Assembly (NCBI RefSeq): GCF_005405005.1
Contig: NZ_BJDH01000005.1
Span: 62,001-126,000 of the forward strand
Origin: Lactiplantibacillus daoliensis
Lineage (GTDB): Bacteria > Bacillota > Bacilli > Lactobacillales > Lactobacillaceae
Direction of reading: 5' to 3'
Length of the DNA stretch: 64,000 bases
Both the position numbers and the translations under genes were made by a program. Positions 26,106 through 36,372 of this stretch are shown here, in pieces (positions within the stretch are counted from its first letter, which is position 1; every line of letters begins with the position of its first letter). The notes under the pieces are model-generated. The model worked only from the letters and a program-made list of their open reading frames with translations, was not told the DNA's origin and did not search any database.

Positions 26106-28754
26106 ATGGCAAAAAAATTATTATTGATTGACGGCAATAGCGTTGCATTTCGGGCGTTTTTCGCGTTGCATAATCAACTTGACCGCTTCGTGAATGCAGA
26201 TGGGCTGCATACGAATGCGGTTTATGGTTTCAATACGATGCTAGATCATATGATCAAGGCCGTAGAACCAACCGATATGTTGGTGGCATTTGATGCTGGT
26301 AAAACGACTTTCCGGACTGCCATGTTTGACAATTACAAGGGTGGTCGCGCTAAAACGCCGAGTGAATTTTCGGAACAAATGCCATATATTGAGCAACTGC
26401 TAGATGCTTACGGCATTCAACATTACAAATTAAAAGACTATGAAGCTGACGATATTATCGGGACGTTGGCTGGTCAAGCGGACGCCGCTGGCTATACCAC
26501 GACGATTGTGACCGGAGATCGGGATTTGACACAGCTAACAACTGATCACACCACCGTGGCGGTGACGGTCAAAGGTGTCTCTGAAGTGGAACGTTATACG
26601 CCCGAGCATGTCCAAGAAAAATTGGGCATCACGCCAACACAGATCATTGATATGAAGGGTCTTACGGGCGATACTTCGGATAATTATCCCGGCGTCACCA
26701 AAGTCGGTGAAAAGACTGCGCTAAAATTATTGAAAGCGTACGGCTCTATTGAAGGCGTCTACGAAAATGTTGACGGGATGAAACAGAGCAAGATGAAGGA
26801 ACACCTTATTGAAGACCATGAGTTGGCGACGCGGGCTAAAGTACTGGCAACGATCAAACGGGATGCGCCAATTACCGTTGGCATTGCCGATTTAACTTAT
26901 GATGGCCCCAATATTGAGCAGCTCGCAGAATTCTATCAAACGATGGATTTTCAATCTTTCTTGAAAAAGTTAAAAATCGCCAACGCTGAACCTGCTGCCC
27001 CAATCAACTATACCGTTTTGACCAAGGACAACTTAGATGAGCTGGCTCAATTTAAGACGGCAGTTGAATTTTATCTAGAGATGCCTACCGCGAATTATCA
27101 TACGTCGGCATTTGCTGGCTTTGCGATCGGTCATGGTGGCCACTGGTTTATCAGTCGTGACGTTGAGTTGCTGATGCAGCCGGCTGTGGCTGAGCTTTTG
27201 GCCAGTCAGACGATTCAAAAAAATGTCTTTGATATGAAGCGAACGATTGTCGGGCTAAATCGCTTGGGTCTCAGTCTGAACGCCGTTGATTTTGATTTGT
27301 TGCTGGTCTCATACTTATTGGATACGAATGATAATAGTAATGATTTGGGCAATTTAGCGGAACAGCACGGTTACACCGATTTGCCAACCGATGAGGAAGT
27401 CTATGGGAAGGGCGTTAAACGGGCGATTCCAGATGATGATACGATTTTCTTCAGCCATTTAGCACGTAAATTGGCCGCCATTGCTGCCTTACATGTCGAA
27501 TTAATGACCAAATTGGATGAGAACGAACAAGACCCTTTATATGACGATATTGAAAAGCCAATGGCAGTGGTCCTCGCACAGATGGAAATTGCCGGGATTA
27601 AAGTTGATAGTGCCACGTTACAGGCCATGGGAAGTCAGTTTAAGGAACGCCTTAGCGAAATTGAGCAGACAATTTACCATGAAGCTGGTCAAGAATTCAA
27701 TATTAATTCTCCTAAGCAACTTGGCAAGATTTTATTCGAAGACATGAAGTTACCAGTTATCAAAAAGACGAAGACCGGTTATTCGACGGCAGTCGATGTG
27801 TTGGAAAAATTAGCCCCAGAAGCCCCAATCGTTGCAAATATTTTACAATATCGACAAATTTCAAAGATTCAGTCGACGTACGTGGTCGGTTTGTTAGATG
27901 CCATTCACTCAACTGATCAAAAGGTCCACACTCGTTATTTGCAGACGTTGACGCAAACTGGTCGTTTATCCTCTGTGGATCCTAATTTACAAAATATTCC
28001 AGTTCGTTTAGAGGAAGGCCGGAAGATTCGGCAAGCCTTTGTGCCAAGTCATACAGGTTGGCAGATCTTTTCATCAGACTATTCTCAAATCGAATTACGC
28101 GTTTTGGCACACATCACGCACGACGAGAATTTGCAAGCGGCTTTCAAGGAAGGCGACGATATTCACGCTGCAACAGCGATGCGAATCTTCAACTTGAAGT
28201 CGGCTGACGAAGTTACACCGAATATCAGACGCCAAGCCAAAGCGGTTAATTTTGGGATTGTCTACGGGATTAGTGACTATGGCCTGTCACAAAATATTGG
28301 CATTACGCGGAAACAGGCTAAAGCCTTTATTGATGCTTATTTCAAGGAATACCCTGGGGTTAAGCAATATATGACCGATATCGTCAAACAAGCGCATGAA
28401 TTGGGCTATGTTGAAACGATTTCCCATCGCCGTCGCTATTTGCCAGATATTCATGCCAAGAGTTTCAATCAGCGGTCATTTGCGGAACGAACAGCGATGA
28501 ATACGCCGATTCAAGGTAGTGCGGCCGATATTATCAAGATTGCCATGATCAAGATGCAGGCCAAATTAAAATCAGCCGGTTTGAAGGCAACCATGTTGCT
28601 CCAAGTGCATGATGAATTGATTTTTGAAGCACCCAAGGAAGAAATTCCGGTCCTTGAAAAGTTAGTGCCATCCGTGATGGATTCTGCCATCAAACTCGAG
28701 GTACCATTGAAGGTCGAGAGTCACTTCGGCGACACTTGGTACGATGCGAAATAG
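26106..28754 (+). CDS. polA: DNA polymerase I
   Basis: 882 residues. The N-terminal 5' nuclease (LLIDGNSVAFRAFFAL, YEADDIIGTLA, TGDRDLTQL, GLTGDTSDNYPG) is complete. The middle 3'-5' exonuclease fold has lost its catalytic acids: the DxE site reads EFYLEM. The polymerase domain has SSDYSQIELRVLAH (motif A), RRQAKAVNFGIVYG (motif B) and LLQVHDELIFEAP (motif C). It fills repair gaps and removes primers. ATG 26106 follows GAAGGAG; the upstream in-frame codon is rejected. It heads the polA-mutM-coaE repair/CoA group. Confidence 0.97.
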   Translation: MAKKLLLIDGNSVAFRAFFALHNQLDRFVNADGLHTNAVYGFNTMLDHMIKAVEPTDMLVAFDAGKTTFRTAMFDNYKGGRAKTPSEFSEQMPYIEQLLDAYGIQHYKLKDYEADDIIGTLAGQADAAGYTTTIVTGDRDLTQLTTDHTTVAVTVKGVSEVERYTPEHVQEKLGITPTQIIDMKGLTGDTSDNYPGVTKVGEKTALKLLKAYGSIEGVYENVDGMKQSKMKEHLIEDHELATRAKVLATIKRDAPITVGIADLTYDGPNIEQLAEFYQTMDFQSFLKKLKIANAEPAAPINYTVLTKDNLDELAQFKTAVEFYLEMPTANYHTSAFAGFAIGHGGHWFISRDVELLMQPAVAELLASQTIQKNVFDMKRTIVGLNRLGLSLNAVDFDLLLVSYLLDTNDNSNDLGNLAEQHGYTDLPTDEEVYGKGVKRAIPDDDTIFFSHLARKLAAIAALHVELMTKLDENEQDPLYDDIEKPMAVVLAQMEIAGIKVDSATLQAMGSQFKERLSEIEQTIYHEAGQEFNINSPKQLGKILFEDMKLPVIKKTKTGYSTAVDVLEKLAPEAPIVANILQYRQISKIQSTYVVGLLDAIHSTDQKVHTRYLQTLTQTGRLSSVDPNLQNIPVRLEEGRKIRQAFVPSHTGWQIFSSDYSQIELRVLAHITHDENLQAAFKEGDDIHAATAMRIFNLKSADEVTPNIRRQAKAVNFGIVYGISDYGLSQNIGITRKQAKAFIDAYFKEYPGVKQYMTDIVKQAHELGYVETISHRRRYLPDIHAKSFNQRSFAERTAMNTPIQGSAADIIKIAMIKMQAKLKSAGLKATMLLQVHDELIFEAPKEEIPVLEKLVPSVMDSAIKLEVPLKVESHFGDTWYDAK

Positions 28755-28765
28755 GAAGTGATCAC

Positions 28766-29590
28766 ATGCCAGAATTACCAGAAGTAGAAACGGTTCGGCG
28801 CGGCTTGAATCGGTTAGTTAAGGGTGCGACGATCGCCAGTATTGACGTATATTGGCCAAAAATCATCAACAATGATGTGGCTAGTTTTAAACAGCGACTT
28901 GCTAATCACACCATCGAAACCGTTGATCGGCGCGGAAAATATTTGTTGTTCCGATTTAGCGGTGGCCTAACAATGGTGTCGCATTTACGAATGGAAGGCA
29001 ATTACTTTGTCATGCCCAAAGATGAAGGCCGTACTAAACATACACATGTGGTGTTCCATTTAAAGGATGATCGTGACCTGCTCTATAACGACACGCGTAA
29101 ATTTGGTCGCATGACGTTAGTGCCGACCGGTGAAGAAACGACAGTTGGTGGCCTGAAAAAGATCGGCCCCGAGCCGGTGGCGAGTGACCTGACCGTGGCC
29201 TATTTAACTGAAATTTTCCAAAAGTCGAAAAAAATGATCAAACCACTTTTATTGGACCAGAGTAAAATTGCTGGTATTGGCAATATTTACGCGGATGAGG
29301 TGCTTTGGTTAAGCAAAATCCATCCGATGCGGCCAGCTAATTCGCTGACCATTGAAGAAATTGAGTTGCTTCGGCACAATATTATTGATGAGATGGCGGC
29401 GGCGATAAAGGGGCACGGGACAACCGTGCATACTTTCTCTAACGCGTTCGGTGAAACTGGTCAATTTCAAAATCAATTACATGTGTATGGTCGTGAAGGG
29501 GAACCTTGTGAACGCTGTGGGACGCTAATTGAAAAAATAAAGGTCGCGCAACGTGGAACACATTTTTGTCCACACGATCAACGATTGTAG
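28766..29590 (+). CDS. mutM: Formamidopyrimidine-DNA glycosylase
   Basis: 274 residues. The catalytic N-terminus PELPEVETVRRGL is exact (Pro2/Glu3), the helix-two-turn-helix contains KIAGIGNIYADEVLW, and the zinc finger is CERCGTLIEKIKVAQRGTHFC. It excises oxidised guanines. It starts 11 bp after polA with AGGAAG; a longer frame overlapping polA is not used. Confidence 0.96.
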   Translation: MPELPEVETVRRGLNRLVKGATIASIDVYWPKIINNDVASFKQRLANHTIETVDRRGKYLLFRFSGGLTMVSHLRMEGNYFVMPKDEGRTKHTHVVFHLKDDRDLLYNDTRKFGRMTLVPTGEETTVGGLKKIGPEPVASDLTVAYLTEIFQKSKKMIKPLLLDQSKIAGIGNIYADEVLWLSKIHPMRPANSLTIEEIELLRHNIIDEMAAAIKGHGTTVHTFSNAFGETGQFQNQLHVYGREGEPCERCGTLIEKIKVAQRGTHFCPHDQRL

Positions 29591-29598
29591 GTGGCGCG

Positions 29599-30195
29599 AT
29601 GACACAATTGATTGGATTAACTGGTGGAATTGCCACGGGCAAATCAACGGTCTCTGCCATGCTGGCCGAAGCCGGCTTGCCCATTGTCGATGCTGATAAA
29701 ATTGCTTGGCAAGTTGAAGGACCGGGTCAGCCAACCACGCAAAAAATTGCGGCAGCTTTTGGCCCGCAAACGCTGCTTGCGGATGGTCAGTTGAACCGGC
29801 GTTGGCTCGGACAACAAGTCTTTAATGACGCAGAGAAGTTAGCAACCTTGACCCGTTTGACCCGGATGCCGATTCAACGGGCAATGCTGGCGGCGATTAT
29901 CGCGGCTGCTCAGACCAAACCAGCGGCGGTGATTTTAGATGTGCCGTTACTCTATGAGGGTGGCTGGGATCATCTATGCGATCAGGTCGTGGTCGTGACC
30001 GCTCCTGAAAACGTTGTCCTGACTCGCTTGATGGCACGTAATCACTTGTCACAAGCCGATGCTCAGTCACGCATGGCGAGTCAATTACCACTGGTTGAAA
30101 AGGTCAAACGGGCAGATTTTGTGATTGATAACGGGGAAAACGTTGATAAAACAAGAACGGCCGTGTTAAAATGGCTGAAAACGATTATAAATTAA
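29599..30195 (+). CDS. coaE: Dephospho-CoA kinase
   Basis: 198 residues. Walker A is GLTGGIATGKSTVS, followed by IVDADKIAWQV, and the LLYEGGWDHLCDQVVVV segment is typical. It performs the last step of coenzyme A synthesis. It starts 8 bp after mutM with GTAGGTGG and is therefore co-transcribed. A longer frame running back into mutM is rejected. Confidence 0.95.
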   Translation: MTQLIGLTGGIATGKSTVSAMLAEAGLPIVDADKIAWQVEGPGQPTTQKIAAAFGPQTLLADGQLNRRWLGQQVFNDAEKLATLTRLTRMPIQRAMLAAIIAAAQTKPAAVILDVPLLYEGGWDHLCDQVVVVTAPENVVLTRLMARNHLSQADAQSRMASQLPLVEKVKRADFVIDNGENVDKTRTAVLKWLKTIIN

Positions 30196-30241
30196 AACTT
30201 ATGTGATTTAGAATGTTAAGTAAAAATGAGGTGAGAAGTCT

Positions 30242-30763
30242 ATGCAATGTCCACATTGTCATCATAATGGCTCGCGAGTAGTTGATAGTCGGCCCACTGA
30301 TGATGGTCGCGTTATTCGACGCCGGCGTGAGTGCGAAAACTGTGGCTTTCGTTTTACCACTTTTGAACGGGTCGAGGCAACACCATTATTAGTCATCAAG
30401 AAGAACGGTGCCCGTGAAGAATTCAATCGTGAAAAGATTTTGCGGGGGATTATTCGCTCGGCAGAAAAACGGCCAGTCAGCATGGAAACGATGACCGGCG
30501 TGGTTGATGACGTTGAAAATAAAGTTCGCTCGCTGGGTGAAAATGAAATTTCTAGCCAGGTCATTGGCAAATACGTCATGGAACAACTCGCAGATATCGA
30601 TGAAATTTCCTATATTCGCTTTGCCAGTGTTTATCGGCAATTTAAGGATATGCACGTCTTCTTAAATGAGCTTCAAGATATGATGGAACGTGATAAGGTT
30701 AAGTTGGCAAAACAACCAACAAAACCAGCTCATCGTGCGCCTAAAGCAAAAAAAGATAATTAA
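30242..30763 (+). CDS. nrdR: Transcriptional repressor NrdR
   Basis: 173 residues. The zinc ribbon [18 protein letters not shown] ... [14 protein letters not shown] is followed by an ATP-cone domain ([19 protein letters not shown]). NrdR senses dATP/ATP and represses ribonucleotide reductase genes. It is placed before dnaB-dnaI as in Bacillus. GAGGTGAG precedes the start. Confidence 0.96.
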   Translation: MQCPHCHHNGSRVVDSRPTDDGRVIRRRRECENCGFRFTTFERVEATPLLVIKKNGAREEFNREKILRGIIRSAEKRPVSMETMTGVVDDVENKVRSLGENEISSQVIGKYVMEQLADIDEISYIRFASVYRQFKDMHVFLNELQDMMERDKVKLAKQPTKPAHRAPKAKKDN

Positions 30764-30781
30764 TGAAAACTGGTGAACAAG

Positions 30782-32179
30782 ATGCCTAAAAATGAGCCAG
30801 GTTTAACGCCCAAAATGGGCTTCGTTGTTCCGGCAACGCCAGCGTTAAGTCCCGCGGATGAGGCAGTTTTAACGGCACTGTATCTGCCGCTCATTGGCCC
30901 GTTGGCATATAGTTTGGCGGCGGCGTTACGTAGTTTACAGACACCGACGACAGAATTGAGTAATCGGCGAAGTCATGCAGATTTGTTGGGAATCCTTAAC
31001 GTCGACTTACCGACGGTGCTGGCTGCGCGTCAGAAACTTGAAGCGACTGGATTGTTGCGGAGCTACTATCAACAAGATGATTTGGGCGATAGCTACACTT
31101 ATGACTTACAACGTCCTTTACCGGCAACGCAGTTTTTCGCAGATGATCTGTTGAGTGTGTTGTTACTAGATACGGTCGGAGAATCACGTTATCAGCAATT
31201 AGCAGAACAGTTTACACCTACAGCTTTGTCACTGGACAATGCAACGGATGTGTCGGCCAATTTACTGGACGTTTTTCATATTGATAGTCAAAAGGTGACC
31301 CATGTGCCAACTGAAATTCAGACGGTGCGTGCGGAACTTGCGACTTCTGCAGCCCCAGCAACATCTATGCCAGATTTAACGGATGAAGCCTTTGACTGGC
31401 AAGTTCTTGGACAGATTTTAAAACAGAACTATGTTGATTTGAAACAAGTCGCCGGTGCGCGTCAGTTGATTATGACGGAAAGTCGCGTCTATGGTATCAG
31501 TGAAATCGAAATGGCTAAGCTGATCAGTGAAGTTGCGAGTTTAACGACGGGTCAATTCGATGAGAGTCAGCTCAAATTGCTGATTGCGCGACGCTATGAA
31601 CGTCCAACCGGCAACACGGCTGAGCAACTTGAAGCACGCGCGACCGCGGCCAGTTCCGCGGCGACGTCAACGACGAAGTTATCGACGGCTGAACAGCAAC
31701 TGGTCAGTTATGCGAAACAAACTGCGCCTTATGAATTTTTGGATGCACTCAAAAAGGAAAAGCACGGTTTTGTGACCAGTGGTGAAAATCGGTTGGTGCA
31801 TGATTTAGTCAATCGCGGTGTGTTACCAAACGCTGTCATCAATATGGTCATCTACTATCTATTACAGAATCGTGAACTAGCCGCCCTAAATAAAAATTTG
31901 TTGGAGACGGTCGCAAATGACTGGCAACAACATGATATCATGACGCCAGAAGCTGCCTTGGCGTATTTGCGTGAACGTCAGCAGCCCAAGCCAACTAAAA
32001 AACGGTCAACTCGGGCTCGCAATGGCCGCACACCACGCAAAGAAATCGTGCCGAAATGGGCGCAAAAGCAAGCAAATGGCGCAACCAAAGCTGGTAGCAA
32101 TCAAATTACTGAAGCGCAACGTAAACAGCTGGCAGAACGTTTAGCCAAGCTGGATTCAAATTCTGAGAAAGGGGACTAA
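30782..32179 (+). CDS. dnaB: DnaB-family replication initiation/membrane attachment protein
   Basis: About 465 residues. The family pattern of two winged-helix DnaB/DnaD domains is visible: an early ADEAVLTALYLPLIGPLAYSL, the late FDWQVLGQILKQNY and the DnaB_2 segment GVLPNAVINMVIYYLLQN. It ends in a basic tail. Together with DnaI it loads the DnaC helicase at oriC. The start is unclear: ATG 30782 and GTG 30773 both have poor ribosome sites. An 8-codon frame (30763-30789) joins the nrdR stop to this start, so reinitiation is possible. Confidence 0.88.
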   Translation: MPKNEPGLTPKMGFVVPATPALSPADEAVLTALYLPLIGPLAYSLAAALRSLQTPTTELSNRRSHADLLGILNVDLPTVLAARQKLEATGLLRSYYQQDDLGDSYTYDLQRPLPATQFFADDLLSVLLLDTVGESRYQQLAEQFTPTALSLDNATDVSANLLDVFHIDSQKVTHVPTEIQTVRAELATSAAPATSMPDLTDEAFDWQVLGQILKQNYVDLKQVAGARQLIMTESRVYGISEIEMAKLISEVASLTTGQFDESQLKLLIARRYERPTGNTAEQLEARATAASSAATSTTKLSTAEQQLVSYAKQTAPYEFLDALKKEKHGFVTSGENRLVHDLVNRGVLPNAVINMVIYYLLQNRELAALNKNLLETVANDWQQHDIMTPEAALAYLRERQQPKPTKKRSTRARNGRTPRKEIVPKWAQKQANGATKAGSNQITEAQRKQLAERLAKLDSNSEKGD

Positions 32180-32182
32180 AAC

Positions 32183-33118
32183 ATGGAGAATATTTCTGAG
32201 ACGTTAAAGATTTTGATGAACAAGCGTAATTTAAATCATCAGTATCAAGAATTAATGACCGCTGTCTTTCAAGATCCGGATGTTCGACAGTTTTTAGCCG
32301 CTCATCAGCAAGAGCTTTCTAGTGATGCGATGGAACGCAGTGCGACAAAACTTTATGAATTTTGCCAAGAAAAACGTAAAATTGCCAGACATGAACCGAC
32401 GCAGGTCCCTGGTTATGAACCAGAATTGGTGATGAGTAATCATTTAATTGATATTGCTTATCAACCAACAGCCCAATACCAAGAAGCCCAAGCCGCTCGC
32501 GAATTGAAACACCGGGTGCGTTCAATTAGCATGCCCAAAAACATTGAGACGGCTGATTTGAAAGCTTACGACCAAGATGGTGATCGTGCGACGGCGTTGA
32601 TGTCTGCGTTAGACTTTATTGACGCGTATACGCAAGCGCCAAAACGATTCCACCGAGGCTTATATTTGTATGGGTCATTTGGCGTTGGTAAGACGTTCTT
32701 ACTGGGGGCGATGGCCAATGCTTTAGCCACTAAAGGCTTTCAAACCACATTGATTCATTTTCCAAGTTTTGCGGTTGAAATGAAACGGTCAATCAGCAAC
32801 AATACGTCCGGTGATAAGGTTGATGCGATCAAACGGGCACCAATCTTGATGATCGATGATATTGGGGCGGATGCGTCGTCAACTTGGATTCGGGATGATG
32901 TCCTTGGTGTCATTTTGGAATACCGGATGCAAGAGGAGTTACCGACCTGTTTCTCGTCCAACTTCTCGATGCAGGAATTACAGGACGGCTATCTCACGGT
33001 CTCGCAAAAGGGTGATGAAGAACCAATCAAAGCCCAACGAATTATGCAACGGGTCCGGTATCTTTCAACTGAAATTGAAATGATTGGCCGTAATCGACGT
33101 TTAAATCCGACTGATTAG
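32183..33118 (+). CDS. dnaI: Primosomal helicase loader DnaI
   Basis: 311 residues. The N-terminal zinc-binding-type region is helical here; the AAA+ core has Walker A LYGSFGVGKTFLLGAM and Walker B PILMIDDIGAD, then SSNFSMQEL and the arginine finger region RIMQRVRYL. It loads the replicative helicase with DnaB. It starts 3 bp after dnaB with GAAAGGGG. Confidence 0.93.
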   Translation: MENISETLKILMNKRNLNHQYQELMTAVFQDPDVRQFLAAHQQELSSDAMERSATKLYEFCQEKRKIARHEPTQVPGYEPELVMSNHLIDIAYQPTAQYQEAQAARELKHRVRSISMPKNIETADLKAYDQDGDRATALMSALDFIDAYTQAPKRFHRGLYLYGSFGVGKTFLLGAMANALATKGFQTTLIHFPSFAVEMKRSISNNTSGDKVDAIKRAPILMIDDIGADASSTWIRDDVLGVILEYRMQEELPTCFSSNFSMQELQDGYLTVSQKGDEEPIKAQRIMQRVRYLSTEIEMIGRNRRLNPTD

Positions 33119-33120
33119 TA

Positions 33121-33149
33121 TTGACATTTAGGCCGAAAGTGGTTTAATA
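33121..33149 (+). promoter_or_regulatory. thrS promoter
   Basis: TTGACA (33121-33126), 17-bp spacer, TTAATA (33144-33149). It sits three bases after the dnaI stop. Confidence 0.65.
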
Positions 33150-33154
33150 AAAAC

Positions 33155-33386
33155 AGATGCAAAAGACATGCTCGATTTTCATGGATTACAGAGACCCAAG
33201 CCTAGTTCTGGAAGCTTGAGACCAGATTATTTGAGATACCACTTTTGTGAACATGCTCAATTGAGCCGGAACGCGTCCGTTATTAGCGCTAATGAGTCAG
33301 TGTGCCTTGTCGCACTGAAAAATCGGGTGGAACCACGTCAATCACGTCCCTAATACTAGTTAAGTCTGGTATTAGGGACTTTTTTG
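33155..33386 (+). promoter_or_regulatory. T-box riboswitch, threonine, upstream of thrS
   Basis: The T-box core GGGTGGAACCACG lies at about 33325-33337, and a terminator follows (arms 33346-33356 and 33369-33379, then TTTTTTT). The specifier is ACC at 33238-33240 (GAGATACCAC), a threonine codon matching the gene. Uncharged tRNA-Thr would pair with the specifier and T-box and stop the terminator from forming. Confidence 0.9.
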
Positions 33387-33442
33387 TCGTCCCGGCGCAG
33401 TGTTTTGGTGAGTGGGTAAATTTTGAAGGAGTGTGTCAATTT

Positions 33443-35407
33443 ATGGCAAGTATTAATGTAAAGTTCCCTGATGGCGCTGAAAAGCAATTTGATGCTGGCG
33501 TTACCACGGAAGAGATTGCAAAATCAATTAGTCCCTCATTGGCTAAACGGTCAGTTGCTGGGAAGTTCAACGATCAAGTTGTTGATTATCGTCAACCCTT
33601 AACGACTGATGGTAACATCGAAATCATCGCTGCTGACAGTGACGAAGGGATGGCGGTCTTGCGTCAGACTGCTGCCCAAGTTTTGGCTAATGCCGTTAAA
33701 CAACTTTTCCCTAAAGTTCATTTTGGGAGTGGTGAAGGCAATGCCAACGGCTTCTTCTTCGATACCGACAATCCTGATTCTGAAGGCAAGCAAATTAGTG
33801 AAGATGACTTAGATGCCATCAGCTTAAAGATGCAAGCTATTATCAAGAAAGACTTGCCAATCGTGCGTGAAGTCTTATCAAAGGCCGATGCTTTAGCCTT
33901 AGTTGGCGATGATCCTTACCAACAAGACTTAGTTAACGACCGGGCTGCTGAAAACGATGGTCAAGTAGTCGTTTACAAGCAGGGTGACTTTGTCGATTTA
34001 TCAGATGGTGCCCAATTAGCTTCAACTGGTAAAGTTAAGATCTTCAAACTCTTGTCAGTCGCCGGTGCATACTGGCAAGGCAAGTCCAGCAATCCAATGT
34101 TACAACGGATTTATGGGACAGCTTTCTTAAAGCAAAAAGACTTAGATGAAGATCTGAAGAAGCGCCAAGAAGCCCGTGAACGTGATCACCGGGTCATTGG
34201 GAATGAACTTGATTTATTCTTCGTTGATCCTAAGGTCGGGAACGGTTTACCATACTGGATGCCAAACGGTGCCACGATTCGTCGTCAAATCGAACGCTAT
34301 ATCGTGGACAAGGAAGTTGCTAACGGTTACCAACACGTTTACACACCAGTTTTAGCTAACTTGGATGTTTACAAGCAATCTGGTCACTGGGATCACTATC
34401 GTGAAGACATGTTCCCACCAATGGACATGGGTGATGGCGAACAATTGGAATTACGTCCAATGAACTGCCCATCACATATCCAGATTTACAACCATCACAT
34501 TCGCTCATACCGTGAATTACCATTGCGGATTGCTGAACTTGGGATGATGCACCGTTATGAAAAATCTGGTGCGTTGACTGGGTTATCACGAGTTCGTGAA
34601 ATGACCTTAAATGATGGTCATACCTTCGTTGCCATGGATCAAATTGAAGAAGAATTTAAGAATATCTTGGCATTGATGGTTGAAGTATACAAAGACTTTG
34701 ATATTTCTGATTACCGCTTCCGTTTGAGCTATCGTGACCCAGCTAACAAGGCGAAGTACTTCGATGATGACGCAATGTGGGAACAAAGCCAAAAGATGTT
34801 GAAGTCAGCCATGGATGACATGGGCTTGGATTACTTCGAAGCCGAAGGGGAAGCTGCTTTCTACGGTCCTAAGTTGGACGTGCAAACGAAGACGGCCCTT
34901 GGTGGTGAAGAAACCTTGTCAACGATCCAATTGGACTTCTTGTTACCAGAACGCTTCGATTTGAAGTATGTTGGTTCTGATGGTGAAGAACATCGTCCAG
35001 TCATGATTCACCGTGGTTTAGTTTCAACCATGGAACGTTTCGTCGCTTACTTGACTGAAATTTACAAGGGTGCTTTCCCAACTTGGTTGGCACCTAAGCA
35101 AGTTACGATTATCCCAGTTAACAATGGTGCCCATGGTGCCTACGCTGAAACCGTTCGTCGTCGCTTAGCTGCTAACGGCATTCGGGTCAGCATCGATGAT
35201 CGGAACGAAAAGATGGGCTACAAGATCCGTGAATCACAAACGAAGAAGATTCCATACTTGCTTGTGGTTGGGGATCAAGAAGTTTCAAATGGTTCTGTTT
35301 CTGTCCGTAAATACGGTGAGGAACGCACTGAATCTGAAGGGGTCGACATGTTTATCGGCGCTATTTCAGAAGAAGTTAAGAACTATAGTCGTGGGGCCAG
35401 CAAATAA
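33443..35407 (+). CDS. thrS: Threonyl-tRNA synthetase
   Basis: 654 residues. The TGS domain is at the start ([14 protein letters not shown]). The editing domain follows (ANGFFFDT), then class II motifs, with [10 protein letters not shown] and the motif 2 arginine [15 protein letters not shown], motif 3 [12 protein letters not shown], and the anticodon-binding domain. ATG 33443 follows GAAGGAG; the frame reaches into the T-box leader at 33302 but that part is untranslated. Confidence 0.97.
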   Translation: MASINVKFPDGAEKQFDAGVTTEEIAKSISPSLAKRSVAGKFNDQVVDYRQPLTTDGNIEIIAADSDEGMAVLRQTAAQVLANAVKQLFPKVHFGSGEGNANGFFFDTDNPDSEGKQISEDDLDAISLKMQAIIKKDLPIVREVLSKADALALVGDDPYQQDLVNDRAAENDGQVVVYKQGDFVDLSDGAQLASTGKVKIFKLLSVAGAYWQGKSSNPMLQRIYGTAFLKQKDLDEDLKKRQEARERDHRVIGNELDLFFVDPKVGNGLPYWMPNGATIRRQIERYIVDKEVANGYQHVYTPVLANLDVYKQSGHWDHYREDMFPPMDMGDGEQLELRPMNCPSHIQIYNHHIRSYRELPLRIAELGMMHRYEKSGALTGLSRVREMTLNDGHTFVAMDQIEEEFKNILALMVEVYKDFDISDYRFRLSYRDPANKAKYFDDDAMWEQSQKMLKSAMDDMGLDYFEAEGEAAFYGPKLDVQTKTALGGEETLSTIQLDFLLPERFDLKYVGSDGEEHRPVMIHRGLVSTMERFVAYLTEIYKGAFPTWLAPKQVTIIPVNNGAHGAYAETVRRRLAANGIRVSIDDRNEKMGYKIRESQTKKIPYLLVVGDQEVSNGSVSVRKYGEERTESEGVDMFIGAISEEVKNYSRGASK

Positions 35408-35411
35408 TTAG

Positions 35412-35440
35412 TTGACACCAGTTTTCAATTCTGATATAGT
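35412..35440 (+). promoter_or_regulatory. infC operon promoter
   Basis: TTGACA (35412-35417), 17-bp spacer, TATAGT (35435-35440): near-consensus sigma-A promoter right after thrS. Confidence 0.8.
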
Positions 35441-35446
35441 ATTGGA

Positions 35447-35570
35447 GTTGAGAAAAAAAGCAGAAGCACCCGCTTCTCGCCTTGGTAACGTTAAGTTATC
35501 GGGCAGATGAACGAATGAATTTATTCCCATTAACGGGAGTGAGCGGGCGTGTTATGCGCCCGCTCTTTTT
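35447..35570 (+). promoter_or_regulatory. L20 leader (attenuator) upstream of infC-rpmI-rplT
   Basis: A long leader before infC contains a hairpin AGAAGC/GCTTCT near 35463-35478, further small stems, and a very strong terminator (GAGCGGGCG 35541-35549 with CGCCCGCTC 35557-35565, then TTTTT). This is the arrangement of the Firmicutes L20 leader, where free ribosomal protein L20 favours the terminator. The identity is by position and terminator, not by a covariance model. Confidence 0.75.
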
Positions 35571-35605
35571 GTGGATTTCTCGAAATTTTACGGAGGTGAA
35601 TTACC

Positions 35606-36121
35606 ATAGCTAAAGATTCGATGGTTAATGACGGCATCCGTGCTCATGAAGTACGTTTGATTGCCAGTGATGGTGAACAATTAGGTGTCAAGTCACGACA
35701 AGAAGCAATGCAGATTGCAGAAGATGCGAGCTTAGATCTTGTTTTAGTTGCACCGAAAGCGAAACCACCCGTGGCCAGAATTATGGATTATGGGAAGTAT
35801 CGTTTCGAGCAACAAAAGAAACAACGGGAAGCTCGTAAGAAACAAAAGGTTGTTAGCATTAAGGAAGTTCGCTTAAGCCCAACCATTGACACCAATGACT
35901 TTGATACTAAGCTGAAACATGCTGAAAAGTTCTTGTCAAAAGGTGATAAGGTTCGTGTTTCGATTCGTTTTAAGGGACGTGCCATTACCCATAAGGATAT
36001 TGGTCGCCAAGTCTTGAACCGAATGATTGAAGCAACGAAAGAATTTGCCTCAGTTGAAGCCTATCCTAAGATGGACGGCCGAAGCATGTTCTTAGTGCTA
36101 GCACCAAAAATTGAGAAGTAA
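35606..36121 (+). CDS. infC: Translation initiation factor IF-3, non-canonical AUA start
   Basis: 171 residues. In frame upstream of the first ATG (35621) lies ATA-GCT-AAA-GAT-TCG, giving an [18 protein letters not shown] start like other Firmicutes IF-3. GGAGG at 35592-35596 is nine bases before ATA 35606; at ATG 35621 it would be 24 bases away. IF-3 genes classically use AUU/AUC/AUA-type starts to autoregulate. The N domain is followed by the basic linker [10 protein letters not shown] and the C domain ending MFLVLAPK. It keeps 30S subunits free and checks start codons. Confidence 0.93.
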   Translation: MAKDSMVNDGIRAHEVRLIASDGEQLGVKSRQEAMQIAEDASLDLVLVAPKAKPPVARIMDYGKYRFEQQKKQREARKKQKVVSIKEVRLSPTIDTNDFDTKLKHAEKFLSKGDKVRVSIRFKGRAITHKDIGRQVLNRMIEATKEFASVEAYPKMDGRSMFLVLAPKIEK

Positions 36122-36142
36122 TTTCTAGGAGGATTATTGATT

Positions 36143-36337
36143 ATGCCAAAACAAAAGACAAACCGCGCTGCTGCTAAGCGTTTCAAAGTAACCGCTAAAG
36201 GTAACATTAAGAGCGCCAACGCTTTCACCAGTCATCGTTTCCATGGTAAGACTAAGAAACAACGTCGCCAATTACGTGGTACGGCTGTAATTGAAAAGCC
36301 AATGGTCAAAACATATCACAAGTTATTACAAAAATAA
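36143..36337 (+). CDS. rpmI: 50S ribosomal protein L35
   Basis: 64 residues, [20 protein letters not shown], with the usual basic composition and length of L35. AGGAGG precedes it. It sits between infC and rplT as in nearly all Firmicutes and belongs to the L20-controlled operon. A TTG two codons upstream is not used. Confidence 0.97.
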   Translation: MPKQKTNRAAAKRFKVTAKGNIKSANAFTSHRFHGKTKKQRRQLRGTAVIEKPMVKTYHKLLQK

Positions 36338-36372
36338 TTAACACGTTTTAGTTAAATCTAGGAGGAAATAAG

